Shown here piece by piece: positions 1 through 7,999 of a DNA stretch of 61,294 nucleotides (positions within the stretch are counted from its first letter, which is position 1; every line of letters starts with the position of its first letter). Position numbers and translations under genes: made by a program. Where the stretch lies: NCBI GenBank assembly GCA_015494065.1, contig WGCA01000017.1:1-61294 (forward strand). Reading direction: 5' to 3'. The notes under the pieces are model-generated. The model was not told the DNA's origin and did no database searches. It saw only the letters and a program-made list of their open reading frames with translations. This DNA comes from Thermodesulfobacteriaceae bacterium (GTDB taxonomy: Bacteria; Desulfobacterota; Thermodesulfobacteria; Thermodesulfobacteriales; Thermodesulfatatoraceae).

Positions 1-425
1 GAATAAACCAGCAATGACCACAAAATGGTAAACAATAAAAACCCTCTGAAGCGTACCCTTTCAGCGAAAGCTCCGGTAATAAGGGCTGGTGTAATTATGG
101 CAAACATGCACTGGTAAATCATGAAAACTAAATGAGGCACGGTGGAAGCGTAATCAGGGCTCGGTTCCTGCCCGACTCCACGTAAAGCCAGGAATTTAAG
201 ACCGCCGACAAAGCCCTTGATATCCGGACCGAACGCCAGGGTATAACCCAGATAAATCCAGACCAAACTGACCAAAGCAATGCAGGCCAGACTCTGCATG
301 ATAGTCCCTAAGACATTTTTTTTGCGCACCAGGCCGCCGTAAAAAACGCTTAAAGCCGGGGTCATCAATAGGACCAAAGCCGCAGACACCAACAAAAAGG
401 CCGTATCAACCGGATTGATATTCAT
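1..425 (-). CDS. amtB: Ammonium transporter AmtB, N-terminal part (cut by window edge)
   Basis: Inner-membrane ammonium channel. About 141 N-terminal residues are visible, starting MNINPVDTAFLLVSAALVLL and running through the family segments ALSVFYGGLVRKKN and IYQCMFAIITPALITGAFAER, which mark Amt/MEP/Rh transporters. Hydrophobic helices alternate with short loops. The ATG at 425 is preceded by a GGGGAGGG Shine-Dalgarno sequence. A sigma-54-like promoter lies about 40 bases upstream, which fits nitrogen control. The rest of the gene, and a possible glnB partner, lie outside the window. Confidence 0.93.
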   Translation of the reverse strand, partial: MNINPVDTAFLLVSAALVLLMTPALSVFYGGLVRKKNVLGTIMQSLACIALVSLVWIYLGYTLAFGPDIKGFVGGLKFLALRGVGQEPSPDYASTVPHLVFMIYQCMFAIITPALITGAFAERVRFRGFLLFTILWSLLVY

Positions 426-463
426 GACACACCCTCCCCAAAAAATTTTTGCTTCCGCTTCTT

Positions 464-479
464 AGCAAAGGCCGGACCA
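464..479 (-). promoter_or_regulatory. Sigma-54 (RpoN)-like promoter of amtB
   Basis: The minus strand reads TGGTCCGGCCTTTGCT, matching 10 of the 12 defined positions of the RpoN consensus TGGCACR-N4-TTGCW. The invariant GG and GC are correctly spaced. It lies about 40 bases before the amtB start, and nitrogen-regulated sigma-54 control is known for amtB in other bacteria. No enhancer site was identified. Confidence 0.65.
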
Positions 480-593
480 ATCACGAAAGAAGCTTTAAAA
501 TACGACTAAGATGACCAATTTACTAAAAATTTTTTTGACATTTATGTTAAGCAACGAGCAAAGAATTAAACAAAAATGTAAAAAAATAATGAG

Positions 594-656
594 AGCCCTT
601 GGCTGAAACTTCAGGCAATTTGTCCTGAAGCAAGCCTCCGATGGAGGATTTGGGCT
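594..656 (-). ncRNA. Unidentified structured element
   Basis: Nested complementary segments: AGCCC (594-598) with GGGCT (652-656), GGCT (601-604) with AGCC (633-636), CTTCAGG (609-615) with CCTGAAG (624-630). CCTCC (635-639) can alternatively pair with GGAGG (643-647), which excludes the 601/633 helix. On the minus strand the outer helix is followed by CTCATTATTTTTTTAC, a U-rich tail, so a small RNA ending in a terminator is possible. It resembles no RNA family I recognise. Strand and function are inferred. Confidence 0.4.
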
Positions 657-714
657 GTGGTTTTGACAGGAGAGAGGTAACATTTTTGCTTGGCAGTTGG
701 GGGCAATTCGCTTA

Positions 715-738
715 GCAATAACAGAATCGCAATAACAG
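715..738. repeat. 10-base direct repeat upstream of tRNA-fMet
   Basis: GCAATAACAG occurs twice (715-724 and 729-738), separated by AATC, giving a period of 14. It ends just before the -35 box of the tRNA-fMet promoter, so it could be a tandem operator or simply a small duplication. Confidence 0.5.
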
Positions 739-741
739 GGG

Positions 742-769
742 TTGACAGGTGTGAAATTAAAGTTAAAGT
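742..769 (+). promoter_or_regulatory. Sigma-70 type promoter of tRNA-fMet
   Basis: A perfect TTGACA (742-747) is followed after 16 bases by TAAAGT (764-769). The tRNA begins at 782, so only a very short 5' leader would be removed by RNase P. The -10 match is moderate. Confidence 0.55.
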
Positions 770-781
770 TAATAGCGCTGA

Positions 782-858
<77 letters not shown>

Positions 859-970
859 ATTCAATTTTTTATTTTGATCCCTTTAAACAACCTACCTCTA
901 GAGAACCGTTTTCATCTTTCTTTAAAACGTTTCAAAGATCAAATCCGTTTTTTCAGACCAAAAAGGGATC

Positions 971-3900
971 TTAAACAACCCCCAGCAGACACGCGGCAAT
1001 ACCCTTCTCAAGGGGCTCCCGCGTTTGCATCCCCTCAAGGAGATGACGCAAACTCTCGGTTTCCAGGGGGTGTTCACGCAAGTGGCGCTTGAGATCTCTG
1101 AGAAGAACGGGTCCCTTCCTTTTGTTGCTCTGCATCAGTTCCAGGAACCTGGGACGCAAGAGATCAAGCCAGAGCTGAGAAAGGAGGTAAAGATCAACGT
1201 TTTCCTGGGTGTAATGGTCCAGACAGTAAAGCAAGCGGTTTAGAATGAGCTTTCGCCTTTCGTCTTTTCTGGTTTTACGCCCATAGCTCCGGAGCACGTC
1301 CCTCAGGACCTCAAGGGCCCGACGCCGTCTGGCGGGAAGTAAAGAAAGCTCCGCTTCTTTAAGCTGGCCGAGGAACTCCTGGAGCAGGCGCTCGGCCTCT
1401 TCCGTCCAGAGACAAGAATCTTCTACCGGGCTCAAGTTCTCCCGAAGTTTCCGGCAGATCTCAAAGATATCGGTAATCGGCGGCCTACCCTTTTCCAAAA
1501 AGAGCCACCTGGGCGCTGTGCCGCGCTTGCGGTCGCCTTTAAGGCAGAGAAAACACCAGGGGCGGCTTGACCTTACCACGCTCACGAAAGTGGTACCGCT
1601 GAGTTTGAGGCCTTTAAACTGTCTGAATATTTCTTTGGGGACCAGAGGGTCATCCCCTTCGACCAGGTCCTTTACGGGCTGAAAGGCGTCGGCAAGGTCA
1701 TCCCAGAAGGAAATCTCCGCACGCTTCCGTTCCCGCTCGTAGAGTTCCAGCATGAGTCTTCCGGAGATATGTTCTTCCTGCCAGCCCTCTACGTAACTAA
1801 GAAACTCCTCCGGGATGGAGATGTTGCTTCCGAGGATGTTTTCCACCAGGAAATGACGTTCCACCAGACGCCGATCAGTCGAGACGCAAAACTCCGGGGA
1901 GTCGTTGGGCCAGTAGATTTCCACCTCCTCGTAGGGACTGTCCAGGCGTTCAATGCGCCCGATACGCTGTTCCGCGAGTCTGATCACCGAAGGAAGGTCA
2001 AAAAACACCACCGCCGAGGCCTGTTGCAGGTTTACCCCCTCGGCCACTGCGTCGGAACACAGGGCCAGAACGTTTTTCTCCTCAGACCCCAGGGAAAAAA
2101 GACGTTTTACCTTCTCTCGCTCTCCCCTCCTATTACCGGTAACCAAGAGGGTCTCTATCTCTGGAGCCAGATCGGCCATCAGTTCCTGAAAATAGGCCAG
2201 GGTAATGAGGCGGCTGTCATAGGCAAGGATCAACCGGTGTTTTTCAAAGAGCTTTTTGACAAAAAGCACCTTGCCCCTTTCCCGCCGATCTGAAATCTCC
2301 CGGGCCAGGGCGACAATCTTCCGGTAAAGCTCCTGCTCGGTCGCCAGAGTCTCGAAAAATTTCTCTTTATCCTCGAGCCACGCCGGGGCCATAAGTTCCT
2401 TGGGCGGTGGTCTGAAGTAGGCTTCGGCCTTTCTTCCCCAAGCTGCAAGGCTGCCCAGGAGATCTCCGGTCACATTTTTGAACTTACCCGTCAGGCCAAA
2501 CACCTTTTGAGCGGCCTCGGTTCCTTCTATGTGCTCCACCAGGGCCACCCGGGAAGAACGTAGCATGGCCTTCACGTTGAATCGGGCCAGGGCCGCCGCG
2601 GCGGAAAGCCTTGCTGAGAGGAACTTTGGATCCAGCGAAACCTTTCTCTGCCACAGGTCAGAAAGGGTTTTCCTCAGCCAGACCAGGCCTTTGAGCTCTC
2701 GGGCAAGGTGGTCTATTTCTCTTGCCAGGGCCCGGTCTTTCTCCGTTTCTTCCGTGGGGTAAAGACGGGAAATTTCTTTAGGGAAACGACAGGGGCGGCC
2801 AAAACGATCCCGGTAGGCGTGGGGCTCCTGTTCAATCAGACGGTTCAGCTCCTTTTTAGTACGACGTACAGTAAAAACCTGTACGTAGCGCTTAAGTTTC
2901 TGAAACTGTGTCGCCGAAAGCCTCTTTCCCGTCTCAAGCTCTCGGCGAATCTGATAGTAAGCGGCAAGGGCCTCATCGGAGAGGTTATCAAGCCCCAGGA
3001 CTTCCATCAGGCGCAGGAGGTCTTCCACGCCGCGGTTAATGGGTGTAGCGGTCATGAGGATGACGTGCTCGGCCGGACTGTTTAACTGAATAGTCTGGGA
3101 ACGGCGGGAAGTACGGGAGAGGTAGTTATGGGCCTCATCGATGAGCAAGATATTGGCCCGCCGAATTTTGTCCAGCGCTCGCCCCCGCGCCGCACTTTCC
3201 GCAATACTTAGAAGCCCCTGGGAGATGGTCTCCAGGAAAAGGGGTACCCCCTCAAAAGAGACCTCTTCTTCCCATTGGTCCTTGACTCCCGGAGGGCAGA
3301 TGATATAGCTGGTAGCCCGCTGAAACTCCTGCCTAGCCCAGAAACGATAATGCAAGGCGCAAAGAAGGGCGATACCCACCTTGGTCTTCCCAGCACCGGT
3401 AGGATCGGCGATGAGTACACTTCCATGGTTATCGAGCACCCAGAGGGCCTGGGCCACGGCCTGACGCTGCGAAGGCCAAAGCTTCAAAGTAGAAAACACC
3501 CGGTTCAGCCCTTCATACGGCTGCAACCAGTCCTCCTCCATGATCTGAAGCACCGCGTAGGCCAACACTTCTTGCCAGGTGGTATAGCGCAGAAGCTCCT
3601 CAAGAAGGGCAATGATCTCCTGCTGGTAGTCCCGGCTGTCCTTAAGAAAATTTTCTACGATAAGGGCAAGTTCCTGGTATCGGGGATCATCCTTTCCGAA
3701 ACGACAATTCGCCTCTTTTTGAAAGCGCAACCCGGCCCGGGAAAAGTTGCTCGAACCGACGACGGCGTGCTTTTCCCCGAAATAAATTTTCGCGTGGACC
3801 CCTTCACCAAGACGAAAACGGATTTTTCCTTCCCGAAGCTGAGAGAGAAAACGCACCAGGGCCCCACACAGAGAGATGGAAACACCCCGCGAAAGCCAGT

Positions 3901-4240
3901 ATTCCTTTATCTCCTGGGCAAGATTTACCTCCGGCCAGGGGCGGCTAAAATCCCGTTCGGTTAGGTCAAGCTCGTGACCGAGGACGACGGTGATCTCTCG
4001 CCCGGAAAAATCCCCCGTGCCGTAAAAGGAAACCAGATGTTCCAAAGAAGAATATCCGGTAATGATCACGTACCGGCGGGAATCCAGGAGATCCTGGCGA
4101 ATAACATCCTCCACTTTGCTGGCCTCAAGATTAAGGGGAAAGCGCTCGGCAGGAGGCCAGCGACGTTCTTGTAGTTTGTCTAGAAGGGAGGGCTGTTTAA
4201 ACACAGAAAACCTCTTGCCACGGAACCAATTATCCGCCAC
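971..4240 (-). CDS. PLD-like nuclease / SNF2-type helicase fusion protein
   Basis: A 1089-residue protein with two recognisable parts. Residues ~40-200 are a phospholipase-D-like domain with one HKD-type motif: H149 and K151 in VHAKIYFG, then GSSN at 162-165. Residues ~250-800 are a superfamily-2 helicase of SNF2 type: Walker A DPTGAGKTK (279-287), DEAH (368-371), TATP (397-400) and motif VI QRIGRIER (758-765). The 290-residue C-terminal part is helical and unassigned. The start is GTG at 4240. It stands alone between tRNA-fMet and a methyltransferase gene. PLD and SNF2 modules recur in phage defence (for example the separate DISARM components) and in DNA repair; a defence role here is inference. 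A chromatin-type remodelling or RNA role cannot be excluded. Confidence 0.85.
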   Translation of the reverse strand: MADNWFRGKRFSVFKQPSLLDKLQERRWPPAERFPLNLEASKVEDVIRQDLLDSRRYVIITGYSSLEHLVSFYGTGDFSGREITVVLGHELDLTERDFSRPWPEVNLAQEIKEYWLSRGVSISLCGALVRFLSQLREGKIRFRLGEGVHAKIYFGEKHAVVGSSNFSRAGLRFQKEANCRFGKDDPRYQELALIVENFLKDSRDYQQEIIALLEELLRYTTWQEVLAYAVLQIMEEDWLQPYEGLNRVFSTLKLWPSQRQAVAQALWVLDNHGSVLIADPTGAGKTKVGIALLCALHYRFWARQEFQRATSYIICPPGVKDQWEEEVSFEGVPLFLETISQGLLSIAESAARGRALDKIRRANILLIDEAHNYLSRTSRRSQTIQLNSPAEHVILMTATPINRGVEDLLRLMEVLGLDNLSDEALAAYYQIRRELETGKRLSATQFQKLKRYVQVFTVRRTKKELNRLIEQEPHAYRDRFGRPCRFPKEISRLYPTEETEKDRALAREIDHLARELKGLVWLRKTLSDLWQRKVSLDPKFLSARLSAAAALARFNVKAMLRSSRVALVEHIEGTEAAQKVFGLTGKFKNVTGDLLGSLAAWGRKAEAYFRPPPKELMAPAWLEDKEKFFETLATEQELYRKIVALAREISDRRERGKVLFVKKLFEKHRLILAYDSRLITLAYFQELMADLAPEIETLLVTGNRRGEREKVKRLFSLGSEEKNVLALCSDAVAEGVNLQQASAVVFFDLPSVIRLAEQRIGRIERLDSPYEEVEIYWPNDSPEFCVSTDRRLVERHFLVENILGSNISIPEEFLSYVEGWQEEHISGRLMLELYERERKRAEISFWDDLADAFQPVKDLVEGDDPLVPKEIFRQFKGLKLSGTTFVSVVRSSRPWCFLCLKGDRKRGTAPRWLFLEKGRPPITDIFEICRKLRENLSPVEDSCLWTEEAERLLQEFLGQLKEAELSLLPARRRRALEVLRDVLRSYGRKTRKDERRKLILNRLLYCLDHYTQENVDLYLLSQLWLDLLRPRFLELMQSNKRKGPVLLRDLKRHLREHPLETESLRHLLEGMQTREPLEKGIAACLLGVV

Positions 4241-4268
4241 CCTTAGCCATTGGGCCTAGCTAAATTTT

Positions 4269-4277
4269 AGTATACCA
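4269..4277 (-). promoter_or_regulatory. Extended -10 promoter of the PLD-helicase gene
   Basis: The minus strand reads TGGTATACT: a TATACT hexamer preceded by an extended TGN element. Transcription would start about 22 bases before the GTG at 4240. No good -35 box is seen at normal spacing, as is usual for extended -10 promoters. Confidence 0.45.
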
Positions 4278-4306
4278 CGTCGGTGGTCTGCTCACTTAAT
4301 CCTGCA

Positions 4307-4331
4307 CGTGGCCTTGACAGAGATGGCCACG
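4307..4331. repeat. Hairpin between PLD-helicase and methyltransferase genes
   Basis: CGTGGCC (4307-4313) and GGCCACG (4325-4331) form a perfect 7-base stem with an 11-base loop. A second stem, GTAGGG/CCCTAC, lies near 4378-4398. Neither is followed by a clear U-run, so a role as terminator of the upstream methyltransferase operon is only possible. Confidence 0.4.
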
Positions 4332-4425
4332 GGTGGCCCGAGGGCCGCTGCGCAATGACCCGCAAAATAGGAGAGAAGTAGGGTTGGCTTCCCCTACCAA
4401 AGGAGACACAAATAGGCAAAAACGC

Positions 4426-5130
4426 TTAAGCCTGGTTTTGGGTATCCCAGGTGGGATGACGTGGGATCAGGCGCGAGATCACGATTTCATGGGTTTCGTC
4501 GTCTGCCCTTAACTTTCGCTGGCTGACCGCTTGTTCGTATTCTTTTTCCGCAAGATAAAGAAAAGGAGCCAGGGTACGCATCCTTTCCTTATCGTGGGCC
4601 AAATAAATCACTCCGCCCGGGGCCAGGTATTTACGGAATATTTTAAAAAGGGGCTCAAATAGACGGCCGCTAAAGACTATCTCCGCCCCCACGATAATCT
4701 GAAATTGCCCCAGCTCTTTCGGTTCTCGCCAATCAAGTTTTTCCACCGTGACGTTTTCTAGCCGGTTATAGGCCGCGTTTAGCCGCAAGAAATCAAGACA
4801 TTCGTCTTCGTAATCCGTGAGTGTGACCTCATGACCAAAGGCGGCGGCGGTAAGCCCCACTACCCCCAGGCCGGCCCCTAGCTCCAGGACCCGCCCCTGG
4901 GGTTTTATGCTGGCCATAAAATCAGCCAAGACCAAAGAGGCCTCCCATATCTTGAGCCAAAAGGGGAAGTTTTCAACCTTCAGGCCCTCATCTGTCAAAA
5001 AATCTTCGATATTACTGGGTTTAATGATCTGGATGGTACGGCCCCGGATATTTAGTGGTTCGACCTCAAGGCGGTATTTACGGGCCAGCTTTTCGTAAAG
5101 GGGTTTTATTTTTTCAGGTACCTTTATCAT
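4426..5130 (-). CDS. Class I SAM-dependent methyltransferase (METTL21/Methyltransf_16-like)
   Basis: A 234-residue Rossmann methyltransferase. The SAM-binding motif I is VLELGAGLGVVGL near residue 80, followed by the acidic ribose-binding TDYEDE and a post-I LDWREP segment. The arrangement, with a preceding FPFWLKIWEASLVLADF helix, resembles the METTL21-type protein-lysine methyltransferase group. The substrate is not evident. Its ATG overlaps the stop of the HtrA-like gene by 4 bases (ATGA), so the two are translationally coupled. No DNA-methyltransferase catalytic motif is present, so it is not an obvious partner of the neighbouring helicase. Confidence 0.8.
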   Translation of the reverse strand: MIKVPEKIKPLYEKLARKYRLEVEPLNIRGRTIQIIKPSNIEDFLTDEGLKVENFPFWLKIWEASLVLADFMASIKPQGRVLELGAGLGVVGLTAAAFGHEVTLTDYEDECLDFLRLNAAYNRLENVTVEKLDWREPKELGQFQIIVGAEIVFSGRLFEPLFKIFRKYLAPGGVIYLAHDKERMRTLAPFLYLAEKEYEQAVSQRKLRADDETHEIVISRLIPRHPTWDTQNQA

Positions 5131-6146
5131 GGCTGAACAAAACTCCTCCTTCCCAGATAAACTTTTACCGACTGCAGCCGTTTACCCCGCCAAATCTTAA
5201 GCTCCACTATCTTACCAGGGGCGGTCACAAAAAGGAGCTTTTCCAGATCCGCCTGAGAAGAAATGGGCACGCCGTTAAAACTTACTAACACGTCTCCCCC
5301 GGAAGGCCAAAGTAGATTACCGAGGGAGGATGTCTTGCGCGCCCCCCGGATCCCTACCACCGCGGCGGGGCTTCCGGGATACACCTTGGTCACCAAAAGC
5401 CCCCTGGAAACTGGCAACCCCAGGGCCTTAACCACCGCCGGGGTGAGGGCCACCCCTTCTAAACCAAGCCAGGGCCAGATAACTTTTTCTTCCTCCAGGG
5501 CCTTTTGGACTACCAGCGCCATCAAATAACCAGGTACCACTTTGACCGTGGTACCTTCAGCCAGATTGGGAAGCGCTAGGGCAAACCCCAGGGCCCTGCC
5601 TTTGGTGTCAAAGAGAGGCGCCGAGCCGAGGCCCTTTAAATCTCCCTCCACCGCAAAAAAACTACCCAGCGTGATGCCACGTGAGATAATCCGCACCGGA
5701 CTTTCACAAACGTAAGCGGACCGCAACACCACCCTGAACCGGGGGCGCCCCACCAGCCAGACCCGCTCCCCGGCTTTGGGGAGATCCTTACGGATGGAGA
5801 CTTCTTGCTTTCCGAAGGGTTTGGTCTTAAGCAGGGCCAGACCGGTTAGCTGATCAAGGGCCAAAATTTTGGCCCCCAGCTGCCGACCGTCCGGCAAAAT
5901 GACATCTATCCACTGGGCCCCTTGCACCAAATAAGAAGGGGCTAGAATGATACCCTTTTTGGCAGAAACGATGAGCCCCGTGCCCACCCCACGGGGGACC
6001 TCAAAAGCGGCCAAAAAGTCCAGTTTGACCGGCCGGGTCACCACCGTGACCACCAAAGCGGCCGGTTTGGCCCCCCTGGCCCCCGCCGGGACCAGAAGGA
6101 ATAAGAACAGGAATAAAATAAAAACGTGCCTTTTTAACCCAGCCAT
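5127..6146 (-). CDS. HtrA/DegP-like PDZ protein lacking the catalytic triad
   Basis: A 339-residue secreted or membrane-anchored protein. A hydrophobic signal segment (about 7-21) is followed by a trypsin-fold domain (about 30-215) and a C-terminal PDZ domain (about 225-332; WLGLEG, GVPISSQADLEKLL). The framework matches HtrA, but all three catalytic positions are replaced: the TNNHVV position reads APSYLV (Y72 for His), the DxxTD position reads DQLTG (G102 for Asp), and GNSGGPL reads GLGSAPL (G174 for Ser). It is probably a non-proteolytic chaperone, scaffold or peptide sensor in the envelope. It overlaps uppP by 13 bases upstream and the methyltransferase gene by 4 downstream. Confidence 0.85.
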   Translation of the reverse strand: MAGLKRHVFILFLFLFLLVPAGARGAKPAALVVTVVTRPVKLDFLAAFEVPRGVGTGLIVSAKKGIILAPSYLVQGAQWIDVILPDGRQLGAKILALDQLTGLALLKTKPFGKQEVSIRKDLPKAGERVWLVGRPRFRVVLRSAYVCESPVRIISRGITLGSFFAVEGDLKGLGSAPLFDTKGRALGFALALPNLAEGTTVKVVPGYLMALVVQKALEEEKVIWPWLGLEGVALTPAVVKALGLPVSRGLLVTKVYPGSPAAVVGIRGARKTSSLGNLLWPSGGDVLVSFNGVPISSQADLEKLLFVTAPGKIVELKIWRGKRLQSVKVYLGRRSFVQP

Positions 6147-6916
6147 TTTAGACCGATGATCGCCCCGGCCAGAAACAGACGATAAACAATAAAAGGGTAA
6201 AAAGTGTGTCGTCTTAAGAAATGTAATAACCAGGCAATTACCAAAAAACCAGCGCCAAAAGCCGCCAAAAATCCAGTCCAGTAAACGGGAAGAAGGGGCT
6301 CCCCGTTCTGGACAAGCTTTAAAGTTTCGTAAGCCCCGGCCCCGGCGATGATGGGGGCTGAGAGGAGGAAAGAAAAGCGCGCTGCGGCCTCCCGCCTAAA
6401 ACCCAGCAGCAAGCCCGTGGCCATGGTTATCCCGCTGCGCGAGGTCCCGGGAAAGATGGCCAGGGCCTGGGCGCAACCGATCAAAAGGGCCTGTAAAAGG
6501 CTTATTTCTTGAAGTTCTTTGTTTTTGGGGGACAAAAGCTCGGCCACAAGGAGGGGAAAAGACATCAAAATCAACAGATAGGCCACCCTTACCGGATCCC
6601 TGAAATGGCGCGCCACCAGGTCTTCCCCCAAAAAACCCACCAGAGCCCCGGGGACGGTGGCCAAAAGAATATAAATGAGGAGTTTCCGGTAGGTTTTTTC
6701 CGCCCGCCAGAAGGTGAACATGGCCCACCAGTCTTTCCGAAAGTAGATCAGCACCGCCAGAAGGGTGCCTAAATGAAGGAAAACATCAAAGGCCAACCCG
6801 GCCCCCTGTACGCGCGCGAAATGTTCGGCCAAAACCAGATGCCCGGAGCTTGAAACCGGCAAAAATTCCGTGGCCCCCTGAAGTATGCCCAAAGCCAGCG
6901 CTTCGGTATGGGTCAT
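6134..6916 (-). CDS. uppP: Undecaprenyl-diphosphate phosphatase UppP (BacA)
   Basis: An integral membrane enzyme that dephosphorylates undecaprenyl diphosphate to recycle the lipid carrier of peptidoglycan synthesis. At 260 residues it has the usual length. Motif 1 is LGILQGATEFLPVSSSGHL (9-27, with E17 and H26) and motif 2 is PGTSRSG (156-162, with R160). Several transmembrane helices are evident. No clear Shine-Dalgarno sequence precedes the ATG. It starts a minus-strand run with the HtrA-like and methyltransferase genes; CorA lies 37 bases upstream. Confidence 0.95.
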   Translation of the reverse strand: MTHTEALALGILQGATEFLPVSSSGHLVLAEHFARVQGAGLAFDVFLHLGTLLAVLIYFRKDWWAMFTFWRAEKTYRKLLIYILLATVPGALVGFLGEDLVARHFRDPVRVAYLLILMSFPLLVAELLSPKNKELQEISLLQALLIGCAQALAIFPGTSRSGITMATGLLLGFRREAAARFSFLLSAPIIAGAGAYETLKLVQNGEPLLPVYWTGFLAAFGAGFLVIAWLLHFLRRHTFYPFIVYRLFLAGAIIGLKWLG

Positions 6917-6953
6917 GAGGGCACTTTAAAATACTAATCAGGAGCTAGCAAAC

Positions 6954-7892
6954 TCAAAAAAGCCTCTTCTTGATGAAGAGCGCCACCACAATGCCCGAAA
7001 GGATAAAGGAAAGGCTCATCAAGATGGCAAAGGCATGGGGAGAATCCTGGAGAGGAAGTTTGATATTCATCCCGTAAATGCTAGCCACCAGATTGGGCAG
7101 CATAAGTACGATGGTCACAGCGGTCAGAAACTTCATCACCACGTTTAGATTGTTCGAGATCACCGAGGCGTATGCGTCCATGGTGCCGGAGAGGATGTCG
7201 CTAAAGATTTTGGCCATCTCGATGGCCTGGCGGTTTTCAATCTGGACGTCTTCCAGAAGTTCTAGATCCTCTTCGGAGAGCCTGAGAAACCTTCCTGACT
7301 GGAGCCTGCTTAAGACGATATCGTTGGCCCGCAGGGCGGTATTAAAATAAACCAGGCTCTTTTCGATGTTTAAAAGCTTGAGCAACTCTTTGTTCCGCAT
7401 GGAACGGTAAAGCTCGGCCTCGTATTCATTTATCAATTTGTCGATAAGGCGCAGGTAACGCAGGTAAAGATTGGCGATACAGAAAAAGAAGTGAAAGAGA
7501 AAAAGGACGGGATATTCTAAATCGAATTGGCGTACCCGGTTGATCGCCATCAGGAAATCTTCGAAAACCGGATTTTCTTTAAGACAGACGGTAACGATGG
7601 CCTCACCCGTTAGGATAATCCCTACCGGGATGGTCTCGTAGCGGATGTAACCCTCTTCATGCCTGGGGTCAGGGACCCGCAAAATGATAAGGAGCTGGTC
7701 CTCTTCCAGCTCCACGCGCGGAGTCTCTTCTTCGTCCAAAGGATATCTTAGATATTCAGGAAAAATCTGAAGGGTCTCCTGGACGTACTGCAGTTCTTCT
7801 TCGGTGGGGTTGGTCAAACACACCCAGCAATGCCGCTCGATTTGCGGGGCCAGAGAAAGAACACCCTTTTCCGTCCGGTAAATGCGCAGCAA
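6954..7892 (-). CDS. corA: CorA-family divalent metal ion transporter
   Basis: A 312-residue Mg2+/Co2+/Ni2+ channel subunit. It has a large cytoplasmic N-terminal domain, a long helix (about 145-250) and two C-terminal transmembrane segments flanking the signature YGMN (GMN at 274-276), ending in a basic KKRLF tail. The start is TTG at 7892 with an AAGAAGG Shine-Dalgarno sequence; no better ATG exists nearby. It diverges from trmD across about 100 bases. Confidence 0.92.
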   Translation of the reverse strand: MLRIYRTEKGVLSLAPQIERHCWVCLTNPTEEELQYVQETLQIFPEYLRYPLDEEETPRVELEEDQLLIILRVPDPRHEEGYIRYETIPVGIILTGEAIVTVCLKENPVFEDFLMAINRVRQFDLEYPVLFLFHFFFCIANLYLRYLRLIDKLINEYEAELYRSMRNKELLKLLNIEKSLVYFNTALRANDIVLSRLQSGRFLRLSEEDLELLEDVQIENRQAIEMAKIFSDILSGTMDAYASVISNNLNVVMKFLTAVTIVLMLPNLVASIYGMNIKLPLQDSPHAFAILMSLSFILSGIVVALFIKKRLF

Positions 7893-7999
7893 GGTATACC
7901 TTCTTCGCTAGGTTGATTATTCAATTTTCAGACCCTGGCCAAAAGTCTTAGAATTTGGTAGTAGCGGTTTACCATGAAAAAACTTTTCCGGCAACGCAA

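Larger units (their letters stand above)
426..781. other. Gene-free stretch between amtB and tRNA-fMet
   Basis: No convincing protein-coding frame is seen here. It holds the sigma-54-like amtB promoter (464-479), an A/T-rich tract with poly-A runs on the plus strand (about 565-590), a compact set of complementary segments (594-656), a 10-base direct repeat (715-738) and the tRNA-fMet promoter (742-769). Confidence 0.6.

Noticed and set aside
971-4425. Integrated element at tRNA-fMet
   Set aside because: The PLD-helicase lies next to the tRNA, but I find no integrase, no repeat of the tRNA 3' end near 4241-4425 and no mobile genes.
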